Source: Testudinibacter crocodili (GTDB lineage Bacteria; Pseudomonadota; Gammaproteobacteria; Enterobacterales; Pasteurellaceae). From it: a stretch of 49,635 bases of DNA. Under the pieces are notes generated by a model. It made no database searches, had not been told where the DNA came from, and saw only the letters and a list, made by a program, of their open reading frames with translations. The translations under genes were made by a program, and so were the position numbers. This document shows, in pieces, positions 9,036 through 17,608 of the stretch; the first letter of the stretch is position 1, and the number at the start of each line of letters is the position of its first letter. The stretch is from assembly GCA_006228005.1 (NCBI GenBank), contig VDHG01000014.1, positions 1 to 49,635 of the forward strand. The letters are read 5' to 3'.

Positions 9036-10028
9036 TCAACTTTTTACTTCATTTGGGCTTTCAATATTTCTGACTAAGTCGGCAATATTATGCAGTGTCA
9101 CTTCGGCAATACTGGTCAGCGCCTCTTCGGTTAAAAACGCTTGGTGTCCGGTCATCAACACATTGTGTGACGCGGCTAACAGCGAGAAGGTATCGTCCAG
9201 AATCACTTCATTCGATTTGTCTTCAAAGAACAAATCACGCTCATTTTCATACACATCAATCCCTAAACCACGAATTTTACGGCTCTTTAAGGCTTGCAGG
9301 GCATCGGTGGTATTAATCAACGAACCACGACTGGTATTCACAATCAACACGCCGTCTCGCATTTTGGCAAAAGCCTCTTTATCTAACAGATGATGATTCT
9401 CAGCCGTTGCCGGACAATGCAAGGTGATCACCTGTGACTGGGCATACAACGTATCCAAATCGACATATTCCGCCCCCAACTCAACCGCCGCCGGGTTGAG
9501 AAAGGGATCATAAGTCAGAATATTCATGCCGAAGCCTTTCAGAATTCGCATCACCGCGACTCCAATTTTTCCGCTGCCGATCACCCCGGCAGTACGCCCG
9601 TGCATATTAAAGCCTATCAACCCTTCCAACGAAAAATTGGCATCACGAGTACGGTTATAGGCTTTATTAATCCGACGATTCAAGGCCAACATCAACCCGA
9701 CCGTATGCTCCGCCACTGCTTCCGGCGAATAGGCTGGCACACGCACCACTTTCAAACCAAACTCTTTCGCCGCCTGCAAATCAACATTATTAAAACCAGC
9801 ACAACGCAGTGCCACAAATTTAACCCCAATTTGCGCCAATTTCTGCAACACATGACGATCAGCAATATCGTTGACAAAAATACAGACTGCATCTGCTCCT
9901 TCCGCCATTTTAGCGGTGCGATCGTTGAGTAAGAAGTCATAAAATTCCAGCTCAAAACCATATTTAACATTGACCAGTTCAAAATAGTTTTTATCATATT
10001 TTTTGGTGCTATAAACCACGACCTTCAT
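9036..10028 (-). CDS. ldhA: D-lactate dehydrogenase (fermentative)
   Basis: It reduces pyruvate to D-lactate with NADH during fermentation. The 330-residue protein begins MKVVVYSTKKYDKNYF, as E. coli LdhA does, and has the catalytic-domain segment FVALRCAGFNNVDL, an NAD-binding motif GVIGSGKIGVAVMRILKGFG and the catalytic histidine in TGHQAFLTEEAL. Two ATGs are adjacent; the second (10028) is better spaced (six bases) from GGGAG, so it is preferred. Longer in-frame readings upstream run across the start of the divergent lipoprotein gene and are not supported. Confidence 0.93.
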   Translation of the reverse strand: MKVVVYSTKKYDKNYFELVNVKYGFELEFYDFLLNDRTAKMAEGADAVCIFVNDIADRHVLQKLAQIGVKFVALRCAGFNNVDLQAAKEFGLKVVRVPAYSPEAVAEHTVGLMLALNRRINKAYNRTRDANFSLEGLIGFNMHGRTAGVIGSGKIGVAVMRILKGFGMNILTYDPFLNPAAVELGAEYVDLDTLYAQSQVITLHCPATAENHHLLDKEAFAKMRDGVLIVNTSRGSLINTTDALQALKSRKIRGLGIDVYENERDLFFEDKSNEVILDDTFSLLAASHNVLMTGHQAFLTEEALTSIAEVTLHNIADLVRNIESPNEVKS

Positions 10029-10185
10029 CATATTCTCCCAGATAGAAAAACCGCACTCAATGTAACAAACTTTGATAAATTCAACAATAGTTGAATTTGA
10101 GTGTACGATATTTAAACCGTTATTTTGTGTTATTATACGCCCAATCATTATCTTTGAGCTATTATTGTAAGAAAACGGAGTAAAA

Positions 10186-10425
10186 ATGAAAAAACGTATC
10201 CTAGCCCTTTCCACCAGTGCGATGCTTACCGCTTGCACAGCCGAGCACAACGAAACGCCCGCTATCGGTATGCCCAATCCTGCTTCTGAATATTGCGTGC
10301 AGCAAGGCGGTAAACTGGAAATGAAACAAGATAAAGACGGTAACCAATATGCTCTCTGTCATTTACCGGACGGACGTGTGATCGAAGAATGGGAATTGTT
10401 TAGAAGCCAAAAACAGCAATCATAA
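10186..10425 (+). CDS. Small DUF333-family lipoprotein
   Basis: A 79-residue protein with a lipoprotein signal peptide: MKKR, a hydrophobic core and lipobox LTAC, giving a mature N-terminal cysteine at residue 17. The rest (GMPNPASEYCVQQGGKLE, CHLPDGRVIEEWELFR) fits the DUF333 family: small exported proteins with two conserved cysteines, of unknown function and sometimes labelled putative hemolysins without good reason. CGGAG precedes the ATG. It is divergent from ldhA. Residue 2 after the lipid cysteine is T, which favours sorting to the outer membrane by the usual +2 rule (inference). Confidence 0.82.
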   Translation: MKKRILALSTSAMLTACTAEHNETPAIGMPNPASEYCVQQGGKLEMKQDKDGNQYALCHLPDGRVIEEWELFRSQKQQS

Positions 10426-10428
10426 AAA

Positions 10429-10447
10429 AGCCTCGAAATTCGAGGCT
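10429..10447 (-). terminator. Hairpin terminator between the DUF333 gene and the YafO-like gene
   Basis: A near-perfect palindrome, AGCCTCGAA / TTCGAGGCT, is followed on the minus strand by TTTTTTATG and on the plus strand only by a weak AATTTATT. It is therefore best placed to stop transcripts of the minus-strand pair at 10541-11505, and may work in both directions. Confidence 0.7.
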
Positions 10448-10540
10448 AATTTATTGGTTGTAAAGGTTATTTATACTCAATCATATATAGTAATCCACTA
10501 ATTAAACAACCCCGAATAAGTTGTTTTTCATTTCCCCATA

Positions 10541-11002
10541 TCAAGGGGTTAATTTTATTGTTTTTGCCACGTTATTTTGACTTAAATAGTGCGGTTGTTC
10601 GAGTAATTCAGTTCTTCTCCTACAATGAAACTGTTCCGCTTTGTCAATAAACGCCGTCAATAGCGAATCTATTTTGGCGTGCGCTTCCGGCGTCACAATG
10701 CCAAGGAGTTGAAAGCAATCTTCACAGAAAAAATGCTGGGTATAAACCACAAAATTATCACTGGTTCGGCGTGAGCCATTACGCTGCCAAGACTTCAAAT
10801 TCCAATCACTTTGATACAGGGCAATATGCAACTTATGCAACTGGCTTTCAACGGCTTTCGGGTTTAACTCAAATCCACCGTAATGCCCAAGAAAATCAGG
10901 ATAACGCCCAGTATCGTGAAATAATGCAACACCAATCGCAATTTTTTCAATGTGGGGAATATTGACTAAATCAGAATGTAAGAAGATGTGTGCTGACATC
11001 AA
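10541..11002 (-). CDS. YafO-like type II toxin (putative mRNA interferase)
   Basis: The 153-residue protein resembles the YafO toxin family, ribosome-dependent mRNA interferases. Recalled features that line up are an N-terminal IFLHSDL with PHIEKI, then GRYPDFLGHYGGFE (compare the family's LPDIFGRD), HKLHIAL (HIHLA in YafO), RRTSDNFVVY (RTNDEAHLVY) and the closing LLGIVTPEAHAKI followed by KAEQF. It is about 20 residues longer at the C-terminus than E. coli YafO. Its ATG overlaps the stop of the upstream gene (ATGA, 10999-11002), so the two are coupled. No YafN-like antitoxin is adjacent; the upstream partner is an exported protein instead. The resemblance is diverged, and activity cannot be judged. 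Confidence 0.55.
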   Translation of the reverse strand: MMSAHIFLHSDLVNIPHIEKIAIGVALFHDTGRYPDFLGHYGGFELNPKAVESQLHKLHIALYQSDWNLKSWQRNGSRRTSDNFVVYTQHFFCEDCFQLLGIVTPEAHAKIDSLLTAFIDKAEQFHCRRRTELLEQPHYLSQNNVAKTIKLTP

Positions 11003-11505
11003 CTCACACCATACTGCTGATTCACAGCTTGATTCATTTCCTGCACATCTTGCTCCGTCAAAGAAATATCATCAAACTGCGCAATTTCAACGCCGTATAA
11101 CCGTTCTTGAACTTGAAGCAAGTACATTTTGAATTGTGTCCTTGCTGCGGAAAATGCACGAAATTCTGAGGTGAATTGCGTATAAATTTCGTCTTCATAA
11201 CGTTGCGTCAGAATATAAAACCCTAAATCAAGTGATTGTTTGATGAACAAGAGATGTTCAAACTCATCTTGATCAATTCGCTTTAATTTTGCTTTCACCG
11301 TCAGATTCATTTTTTGCATTGAGGCAACAAGCCGATTAACCGCCGAAAAAACATCAACACTCCGCCCCTGCGTTGAACTCAAACTACTGATTTGTTCAAC
11401 CGATGTAGAAACTTCTTGATAAAGCGCAGCATTCGCACCGCCCAGCACGCCAAGACCTGCCAAGAGTGTTACTGCTGTGTTCTTAAATTTTTTCATCGCC
11501 ATCAT
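10999..11505 (-). CDS. Exported protein of unknown function, coupled to the YafO-like gene
   Basis: A 168-residue protein I do not recognise. It opens with basic residues (MKKFK), a hydrophobic core (TAVTLLAGLGVLGG) and ANA|A, a plausible signal peptidase I site near residue 26. The mature part is mostly predicted helix, with heptad-like hydrophobic spacing (VNRLVASMQKMNLTVKAKL; FKMYLLQVQERLYGVE), no cysteines and a high content of Q, S and E. Three in-frame methionines lie at the start (MMAMKK). The stop overlaps the start of the downstream YafO-like gene by four bases. Its leader abuts a TnpB-like relic. It could be an unrelated cargo gene or an unusual partner of the toxin; neither is proven. 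Confidence 0.6.
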   Translation of the reverse strand: MMAMKKFKNTAVTLLAGLGVLGGANAALYQEVSTSVEQISSLSSTQGRSVDVFSAVNRLVASMQKMNLTVKAKLKRIDQDEFEHLLFIKQSLDLGFYILTQRYEDEIYTQFTSEFRAFSAARTQFKMYLLQVQERLYGVEIAQFDDISLTEQDVQEMNQAVNQQYGVS

Positions 11506-11529
11506 CAGTTCTCTATTGTTGCTAAAATT

Positions 11530-11630
11530 GACATCCTCTCCGCCTAAAGTCGGGAAATTACTACTGCTGACGACTATTGTCGTTCACTTCATAGACGCTA
11601 CGGGCATGTCCTGCCCTGGAGGATGGCGTT
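11530..11630 (-). pseudogene. Relic of the 3' end of an IS605-type TnpB gene and element right end
   Basis: Read on the minus strand with one base dropped, the DNA encodes HAAKR-ILQ-AGHARSVYEVNDNSRQQ and a stop. This resembles the C-terminus of IS200/IS605 TnpB proteins as I recall it (an NAAxNIL-RAGHAR type ending). The stop is followed by a GC-rich segment ending GGCGGAGAGGATGTCAA at about 11529-11546, similar to the structured right ends of these elements, where the guide-RNA scaffold is encoded. No other part of TnpB, and no TnpA, is present. The relic sits in the leader of the 168-residue gene. Confidence 0.42.
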
Positions 11631-11690
11631 TTGCAGCATGTTTGATAAAAAACACCGCCAATGCGATGCTTGCTTATGAAATTAATATTT

Positions 11691-11780
11691 TTATTTCGTT
11701 TCATTATAAATTTTATTTGCCATCACAGCAAAGAAAATGCCAATAAGAGCAAAGATTGCTAAACCTAATGTGATGTTCAT
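11691..11780 (-). CDS. 29-residue single-pass membrane peptide
   Basis: A tiny gene: MNITLGLAIFALIGIFFAVM then ANKIYNETK. One transmembrane helix (about residues 3-20) is followed by a short charged tail. Its ATG overlaps the stop of the upstream 58-residue gene as ATGA, and AAGGAG lies eight bases upstream inside that gene, so both coupling and a ribosome site support translation. Single-helix micropeptides of this size (for example KdpF or CydX types) often stabilise membrane complexes, but the sequence matches none I know. Confidence 0.6.
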   Translation of the reverse strand: MNITLGLAIFALIGIFFAVMANKIYNETK

Positions 11781-11953
11781 TTTGCATTCTCCTTTTTTAT
11801 GGCTAATTTTCTGAATAGCAGCTCGCCCAAAAGACAAGTATAAACACCTGCCAGTAAAAATGCCGAATTAACTATTTTCAAATACATAGGATCTTTGCCA
11901 TACAGCATAACAAGTGTTACCAGAATTGCAACTTTCCCAATATCATCCAACAT
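11777..11953 (-). CDS. 58-residue membrane protein of unknown function
   Basis: MLDDIGKVAILVTLVMLYG begins the protein; a second hydrophobic stretch (IVNSAFLLAGVYTCLLGELLF) precedes a basic tail (RKLAIKKENAK). Two short transmembrane helices are likely. The size and shape recall small holin-like or phage-derived membrane proteins, though no lysis gene is nearby. The ribosome site is weak. A 14-bp-arm palindrome (11965-12002) lies directly upstream in the leader. It is translationally coupled to the 29-residue gene downstream. Confidence 0.55.
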   Translation of the reverse strand: MLDDIGKVAILVTLVMLYGKDPMYLKIVNSAFLLAGVYTCLLGELLFRKLAIKKENAK

Positions 11954-11964
11954 TTCAGACTGCT

Positions 11965-12002
11965 GACAAACCCACTAATTTTTTACGGTTAGTTGGTTTG
12001 TC
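11965..12002. repeat. Imperfect palindrome, 14-bp arms
   Basis: GACAAACCCACTAA (11965-11978) pairs with TTAGTTGGTTTGTC (11989-12002) with one mismatch around a 10-base loop. It lies between the guaA 3' end and the small membrane-protein genes and may act as a transcript hairpin on either strand. Confidence 0.8.
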
Positions 12003-12007
12003 GATAA

Positions 12008-12036
12008 TCTTAAAGCCTGTATTACAGGCTTTAAGA
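12008..12036. repeat. Perfect palindrome, 14-bp arms
   Basis: TCTTAAAGCCTGTA and its exact complement surround one central T. It lies 41 bp past the guaA stop, but the minus strand after it lacks a T run, so it is an atypical terminator at best. Confidence 0.85.
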
Positions 12037-12076
12037 TGGGTTTTGAAATGCTATGAACTGCTGAAATAATGGAATA

Positions 12077-13651
12077 TTATTCCCACTCGATCGTCGCAGG
12101 CGGTTTACCACTGATATCATACACCACGCGCGAAATGCCGCTCACTTCATTGATGATACGATTGGAGATTTTACCAAGCAAATCATACGGCAAGTGCGCC
12201 CAATGAGCGGTCATGAAATCAATGGTTTCCACGGCGCGAATCGAGACAACCCAATCATATTTGCGCCCGTCGCCCATCACGCCAACCGATTTCACTGGCA
12301 GGAACACGGTGAAAGCTTGGCTGACTTTGTGATACCAATCGGCGTTGTGCAACTCTTCGATAAAAATCGCATCGGCACGGCGCAGAATATCGCAATACTC
12401 TTTTTTCACTTCGCCCAACACCCGCACGCCTAAGCCCGGCCCTGGGAATGGGTGACGGTATAGCATTTCATATGGTAACCCCAGAGCCAAACCAATTTTA
12501 CGTACTTCGTCTTTAAACAGCTCTTTTAATGGCTCAACCAAACCCAACTTCATATAATCCGGCAAGCCACCAACATTATGGTGTGATTTAATCACATGTG
12601 CTTTGCCGGTTTTTGAGGCGGCGGATTCGATCACATCGGGATAAATCGTGCCTTGTGCCAACCATTTCACATTGGCTTGTTTATGCGATTCTTCGTCAAA
12701 CACGTCAACAAACACTTTGCCGATCACTTTACGTTTGGCTTCCGGATCAGCGACACCTGCCAACTCATTTAAAAAACGATCTTCGGCATTGACATGGATA
12801 ATATTCAGCCCGAATTTATCGCCGAACATCTCCATCACTTGCTCCGCTTCGTGCAAACGCAGCAAACCGTTATCGACAAACACGCAATGTAAATTTTTGC
12901 CAATCGCACGGTGCAATAAAAGTGCGGTCACTGACGAATCCACGCCGCCAGACAAGCCCAAGATCACTTCGTCATCGCCCACTTGCGCTTTAATGCGTGC
13001 CACGGCATCTTCGATAATATTTTCTGCCGTCCAGCGGTTTTCACAGCCGCAAATCTTCAGGACGAAATTTTGCAATAGTGCCAGACCGCTCTTGGTGTGG
13101 GTGACTTCCGGGTGGAATTGCACACCATAGAAACGGCGGTTTTCGTCCGACATCGCCGCAATCGGGCAGGTGGGTGTGATGGCGGTGATTTGGAAATCTT
13201 GCGGCAGGCGAGTCACTTTGTCACCGTGGCTCATCCAGACATCCAGCTGCGCTTGTCCACTGTTAGACAAACTATCTTGTAAATTAGCAAACAAACTGTC
13301 CGCCGCTTGCAATTCCACAGAAGCATAACCAAATTCACGGTGATCAGAATTTTCAGTCAAACCGCCCAACTGCATTGCCATGGTTTGCATGCCATAGCAA
13401 ATACCCAGCACCGGTACGCCGGCGTTAAACACATACGCTGGCGCACGCGGGCTGTTATCTTCGGTGGTGCTTTCCGGACCACCGGAAAGAATAATCCCGC
13501 TAGGATTAAAATCACGAATATCCTGCTCAGAAACATCCCAAGCCCACAATTCGCAATAAACTCCGATTTCACGCACCCGACGGGCAATCAGTTGGGTATA
13601 TTGCGAACCGAAGTCCAGAATTAAAATTTTATGTTGGTGAATGTTGTTCAT
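12077..13651 (-). CDS. guaA: GMP synthase (glutamine-hydrolysing)
   Basis: It converts XMP to GMP using ATP and glutamine, the last step of de novo guanine nucleotide synthesis. The 524-residue protein has an N-terminal class I glutaminase with C85 (GICYG), H180 and E182 (QFHPE), the ATP pyrophosphatase P-loop SGGVDSS (234-240) and the C-terminal dimerisation domain ending in the conserved KPPATIEWE. It is read in the same direction as guaB, but 1.1 kb of other sequence, including a DUF4299-like gene, separates the two, so a shared operon transcript is uncertain. Confidence 0.98.
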   Translation of the reverse strand: MNNIHQHKILILDFGSQYTQLIARRVREIGVYCELWAWDVSEQDIRDFNPSGIILSGGPESTTEDNSPRAPAYVFNAGVPVLGICYGMQTMAMQLGGLTENSDHREFGYASVELQAADSLFANLQDSLSNSGQAQLDVWMSHGDKVTRLPQDFQITAITPTCPIAAMSDENRRFYGVQFHPEVTHTKSGLALLQNFVLKICGCENRWTAENIIEDAVARIKAQVGDDEVILGLSGGVDSSVTALLLHRAIGKNLHCVFVDNGLLRLHEAEQVMEMFGDKFGLNIIHVNAEDRFLNELAGVADPEAKRKVIGKVFVDVFDEESHKQANVKWLAQGTIYPDVIESAASKTGKAHVIKSHHNVGGLPDYMKLGLVEPLKELFKDEVRKIGLALGLPYEMLYRHPFPGPGLGVRVLGEVKKEYCDILRRADAIFIEELHNADWYHKVSQAFTVFLPVKSVGVMGDGRKYDWVVSIRAVETIDFMTAHWAHLPYDLLGKISNRIINEVSGISRVVYDISGKPPATIEWE

Positions 13652-13789
13652 GTTTTCCCTTTGAGTTAAAAATTGGATTTATTCCGCAAACGATGGTAAT
13701 TGAGCGAATAGCAACTTAGTGTGTCTAACATTCGAATTGGATAAAGAGTGTCGAGCGTCACATTCAATCCGTTGCATCATGCCAAAATG

Positions 13790-14692
13790 TTATGTCAGTA
13801 AATTTCCCAACTCCTGTTTTGTCATTCCGTCAACAAGAATATATTTATCATCAATATGACGGTATTTATTTTTTGGTAGTCGCTTAATGAAATCAAAATA
13901 ATTGAGTTCCCCCAGCATAGAATACGTTTCAGCATCATCGGCATCTTCAAAAACAACCAATGTTATCAGCCACTGACTAATTTCTTCATCTTTGATAAAG
14001 TGTAAATTACTAAATTCTACTGAGGGTTCGTAAGGCAGAATAGTTTCAGTTTGTTGCGTCAAGCTATAAGCAGCGATGATTTGTTGGTCATCATCTTTTT
14101 GATAAAAACGCTGCTTGGCAAAATAGGCATCCAAATATTGGTTTTCATAAAAAATATCTTCGAACACTTGAATTCTATCATCTGCATTTTTTAGTTTTTC
14201 AACCATATCAGAGCTAAAGGAAACAGGATGATTGATACCGAAAATAGTATAGCCTTTATATTCAGGATTGATTAAGTTTTTGATGCCGAAAAGAATATCG
14301 TTTTCGTAATTATAGCTGATATTATCCGCTGAATAACAAATGCCTTCTTCATCAACAACCTTGGTATTTAAATGCTCTGCTAAAGTTTGGATAAAATTGA
14401 TGGCAATTTTCCAATCGGTTCTTGTGCTAGGAGTAAAAACCCGAACGTCATAGCTTGCGGTTTCTATCGAATAAGAGAGTTCAAAAGTGCGGCAACTCTT
14501 TCCTTCTTCGCCCAGATGTACACATTCAAATTCATCTAATGGTTTCACCAATAATGCGTCGAATTGATCTTGCTCAGTTGGAAAATCATAAATTGATAAA
14601 TTATCGACTAATGAGGTGACTTCATCGACTGTCATTATTTTCATCTTTCTAAATAAGGGCTTTTTATTTTTAATCCTGAATGTGCGGCTCAT
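13790..14692 (-). CDS. DUF4299-like protein of unknown function
   Basis: A 300-residue, acidic, cytosolic protein without signal peptide or membrane segment. It begins MSRTFRIKNKKPLF and shows the general pattern I associate with DUF4299 (IKNKK start, SYDVRVFTPST, NISYNYENDILFGIKNL, YTIFGINHPVSFS). Function is unknown; in several bacteria such genes sit in variable loci. The DNA is clearly richer in A+T than flanking guaA and guaB, which suggests a later arrival. AAGGA lies seven bases before the ATG, directly after a triplicated 14-bp repeat. The family call is from memory. Confidence 0.6.
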   Translation of the reverse strand: MSRTFRIKNKKPLFRKMKIMTVDEVTSLVDNLSIYDFPTEQDQFDALLVKPLDEFECVHLGEEGKSCRTFELSYSIETASYDVRVFTPSTRTDWKIAINFIQTLAEHLNTKVVDEEGICYSADNISYNYENDILFGIKNLINPEYKGYTIFGINHPVSFSSDMVEKLKNADDRIQVFEDIFYENQYLDAYFAKQRFYQKDDDQQIIAAYSLTQQTETILPYEPSVEFSNLHFIKDEEISQWLITLVVFEDADDAETYSMLGELNYFDFIKRLPKNKYRHIDDKYILVDGMTKQELGNLLT

Positions 14693-14700
14693 CTTATTTC

Positions 14701-14742
14701 CTTACTATGCGATATTTACTGTGCGATACTTACTATGCGATA
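14701..14742. repeat. Three tandem 14-bp repeats in the leader of the DUF4299-like gene
   Basis: CTTACTATGCGATA, TTTACTGTGCGATA and CTTACTATGCGATA are contiguous (14701-14714, 14715-14728, 14729-14742). The first and third are identical; the middle differs at two positions. On the coding strand the last unit contributes bases of the ribosome site, so copy number would shift the promoter-to-gene distance in 14-bp steps. Confidence 0.9.
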
Positions 14743-14763
14743 AAAAAAGCGGTTAATAAAAGA

Positions 14764-14801
14764 TGCGGTTGAATGAAGCGCTAAGATAAAATTCAACCGC
14801 A
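14764..14801 (-). terminator. Stem-loop after guaB
   Basis: TGCGGTTGAAT (14764-14774) pairs perfectly with ATTCAACCGCA (14791-14801), and the arms contain part of an uptake signal. It starts 10 bases past the guaB stop. On the minus strand a TTTTTTTATCGC run follows about 20 bases later, so termination before the DUF4299-like gene is plausible. Confidence 0.6.
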
Positions 14802-14810
14802 CTTCAAGCC

Positions 14811-16274
14811 TTATAGCGAACGATAATTCGGCGCTTCTTTGGTAATCGTGACATCATGCACATGGCTCTCTTTGATACCGGCGCCGCTAATTTTGACGAA
14901 TTCCGCTTGGGTGCGCAGTTCTTCGATCGTGGCACAGCCGGTTAAGCCCATGCACGAACGCAAGCCGCCCATTTGCTGATGGATAATCTCTTTCAACAGC
15001 CCTTTGTATGGAATACGCCCTTCAATCCCTTCCGGCACGAGTTTATCGGCAGCATTATCTGATTGGAAATAGCGATCGGATGAACCTTTGGTCATCGCAC
15101 CTAATGAACCCATGCCACGATAAGCTTTAAACGCACGGCCTTGATACAGTTCGATTTCGCCCGGCGCTTCTTCCGTGCCTGCCAACATTGATCCCATCAT
15201 CACGCAAGATGCGCCGGCGGCAATGGCTTTTGCCAAATCACCGGAATACCGAATGCCACCGTCAGCGATCACCGGAATACCACGCCCTTGCAACGCTTCT
15301 GCTGCATCAGCGATTGCGGTGATTTGCGGCACGCCAACACCGGTTACAATACGTGTAGTACAAATTGATCCCGGTCCAATCCCAACTTTGACCGCACTTG
15401 CTCCAGCATCCGCCAACGCAATCGCACCGGCTGCGGTTGCGACGTTGCCCGCCACAATCGCTAGTTCAGGATATTTGGCACGGGTTTCACGCACCCGTTG
15501 CAACACACCTTCGGAATGGCCGTGCGAGGAATCAATCAACAGCACATCAACGCCGGCTTCTACCAACGCCTCAATTCGGCTTTCATTACCTGGTGCGGCA
15601 CCAACGGCTGCCCCGACTCGCAAGCGGCCAAATTTGTCTTTACAGGCATTCGGTTTACTTTCGGCTTTTTGGTAATCTTTAAGGGTGATCATACCAACCA
15701 GCTTAAATGCATCGTTGACCACCAACACTTTTTCAATCCGATGAGCGTGCATTAACGAAAACGCCTCTTCACGCGGCTCATTTTCTTTCACTGTCACCAA
15801 CCGCTCTTTCGTCGTCATCACCGACGTCACCGGACGATCCAAGTCGGTCACAAAACGCACATCTCGCCCGGTGACAATTCCGACCAATTCGCCATTTTCA
15901 GTGGTGACCGGATAGCCAGCAAAGCCATTCTTTTTGCTTAATACGGCCAAATCACGCAAACTCATGTCTGGGCGCACTGTGATCGGATCGCTCACAATCC
16001 CGCTTTCAAATTTTTTCACACGGCGCACGCGATCCGCTTGGCGTTCGATGCTCATGTTTTTATGGATAAAACCGATACCGCCCTCTTGCGCAAGGGAGAT
16101 CGCCAATTTTGCTTCGGTGACGGTGTCCATCGCCGCCGATAAAACCGGAATATTTAAGCGGATGTCTTTGGTCAAATAAGTGGATAAATCTGCGGTATTA
16201 GGCAACACAGTGGAATGGGCAGGAAGCAATAAAACATCATCGAAGGTTAAGGCTTCTTTCACGACTCTTAGCAT
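14811..16274 (-). CDS. guaB: Inosine-5'-monophosphate dehydrogenase
   Basis: It oxidises IMP to XMP with NAD, the rate-limiting step to guanine nucleotides. The 487-residue protein has a TIM barrel split by two CBS domains (about residues 93-205). The catalytic cysteine is C305 in GPGSICTTR, the same number as in E. coli, and the mobile flap and GGIRYSGD phosphate site are present. The ATG at 16274 follows an AGAGAG ribosome site. The usual direct guaB-guaA junction is interrupted here by a DUF4299-like gene. Confidence 0.98.
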   Translation of the reverse strand: MLRVVKEALTFDDVLLLPAHSTVLPNTADLSTYLTKDIRLNIPVLSAAMDTVTEAKLAISLAQEGGIGFIHKNMSIERQADRVRRVKKFESGIVSDPITVRPDMSLRDLAVLSKKNGFAGYPVTTENGELVGIVTGRDVRFVTDLDRPVTSVMTTKERLVTVKENEPREEAFSLMHAHRIEKVLVVNDAFKLVGMITLKDYQKAESKPNACKDKFGRLRVGAAVGAAPGNESRIEALVEAGVDVLLIDSSHGHSEGVLQRVRETRAKYPELAIVAGNVATAAGAIALADAGASAVKVGIGPGSICTTRIVTGVGVPQITAIADAAEALQGRGIPVIADGGIRYSGDLAKAIAAGASCVMMGSMLAGTEEAPGEIELYQGRAFKAYRGMGSLGAMTKGSSDRYFQSDNAADKLVPEGIEGRIPYKGLLKEIIHQQMGGLRSCMGLTGCATIEELRTQAEFVKISGAGIKESHVHDVTITKEAPNYRSL

Positions 16275-16414
16275 GGCAATATCTCTCTGATTGGAAAGTT
16301 GAAGTAAAAATATTGCGCTCGGATTATACAGATCTTCATTTGAGTTGTGAATTTTTTCTTTCGCTTTTTTCCGCTGCTATTTTTTCGTACATTGGGCTTG
16401 AGCTCCTGCCGTGA

Positions 16415-16441
16415 TTGCCGTAGCATGGCAACAATTTTTTA
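16415..16441 (+). promoter_or_regulatory. Terminator-like hairpin in the leader of the aminotransferase gene
   Basis: TTGCC / GGCAA stem (16415-16419 with 16427-16431) followed by a run of six or more Ts, ending about 18 bases before the start codon. It could be an attenuator; the stem is short, so this is tentative. Confidence 0.35.
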
Positions 16442-16458
16442 TTGACAAGCAAGGATAG

Positions 16459-17586
16459 ATGATGCGGTATGACAAAATGAGTGCATTTATTGTAATGGAT
16501 ATTGTGCGTGAAGCAGGGAAATACCCAAATGCTATTCATTTTGAAATCGGGCAACCCGATTTGCCGCCGTCACCTAAGGTGAAAGCCGCATTACAAAGTG
16601 CGGTCGAAGATAACCGTTTCAGCTACACCGAAAGTTTAGGCTTATATGCGCTGCGTGAGAAAATTTGCCAATATTATCGCACCACTTATCAAATCGACAT
16701 CGCCCCGGAACGTGTGCTGCTCACACCGGGCACCAGCGGCGCTTTTTTGATTGCTTATGCGTTGACGCTGGCAGACGGCGATAAACTGGGTTTAACCGAT
16801 CCTGCTTATCCGTGCTACAAAAATTTTGCCCACATGATGGAAGTCGAACCGCACTTTATAGCGGTTGATAAAAGCAGTTGCTATCAATTAACTGTCGCAC
16901 AACTGCAAGCGCAAGCTGAAAAAATCCGCGCCTTGCAGATTTCTTCCCCTGCCAATCCGACTGGTAATATTTACAGCGCTGAAAATTTGCAAGCCTTAAA
17001 TGAATATTGCCGTCAGCATGAAATCGCGTTTATTTCCGACGAACTGTATCACGGCTTAGTCTATGAAGAACAAGCCGCCACCGCACTGCAATTCAATCCT
17101 GATGCGTATGTGATCAACGGTTTTTCCAAATATTTCTGCATGCCCGGTGCGCGCTTAGGCTGGATTATCGTGCCGCAACACAAAGTGCGGGAAGCGGAAA
17201 TTATTGCACAGAATATCTTTATCTGTGCACCGACCTTGAGCCAATACGGCGCATTAGAAGCGTTTGATCATGGGTATTTAACCCAAATCCAAAGCACGTT
17301 CCGTGAACGACGGGACTATCTATATAACGAACTCAAACAGCTTTTTACCATCGAATTTAAACCGCAAGGGGCGTTTTATCTGTGGGCGGACGTATCGCAT
17401 TACACCGATGACAGTTATCGCTTCGCCAAAGAAATGCTGGCTGAGATCCAAGTGGCCGCCACCCCAGGCATCGACTTCGGCACAAATGGCACAAAGCACT
17501 ACCTGCGTTTTGCCTACACCCGTGAGATTGCCCATATGCGCGAAGGCGTGGAACGATTGAAAGGTTGGTTGCGAAGCCGAGCTTGA
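16459..17586 (+). CDS. Class I/II PLP-dependent aminotransferase
   Basis: A 375-residue fold-type I aminotransferase. It shows the substrate-side motif FEIGQPDLPPS, LTPGTSGAFL for cofactor binding, SSPANPTGN, ISDELYHGL (the cofactor aspartate) and the lysine K224 in NGFSKYFCMPGARLGW, with a conserved C-terminal arginine in YLRFAYTR. This is the aspartate/aromatic aminotransferase-like group; the amino donor cannot be fixed. AAGGATAG precedes the ATG at 16459. It is divergent from guaB and convergent with the antitoxin gene that follows. Confidence 0.88.
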   Translation: MMRYDKMSAFIVMDIVREAGKYPNAIHFEIGQPDLPPSPKVKAALQSAVEDNRFSYTESLGLYALREKICQYYRTTYQIDIAPERVLLTPGTSGAFLIAYALTLADGDKLGLTDPAYPCYKNFAHMMEVEPHFIAVDKSSCYQLTVAQLQAQAEKIRALQISSPANPTGNIYSAENLQALNEYCRQHEIAFISDELYHGLVYEEQAATALQFNPDAYVINGFSKYFCMPGARLGWIIVPQHKVREAEIIAQNIFICAPTLSQYGALEAFDHGYLTQIQSTFRERRDYLYNELKQLFTIEFKPQGAFYLWADVSHYTDDSYRFAKEMLAEIQVAATPGIDFGTNGTKHYLRFAYTREIAHMREGVERLKGWLRSRA

Positions 17587-17608
17587 GGCATTTGCTAAAA
17601 TAGCGCGG

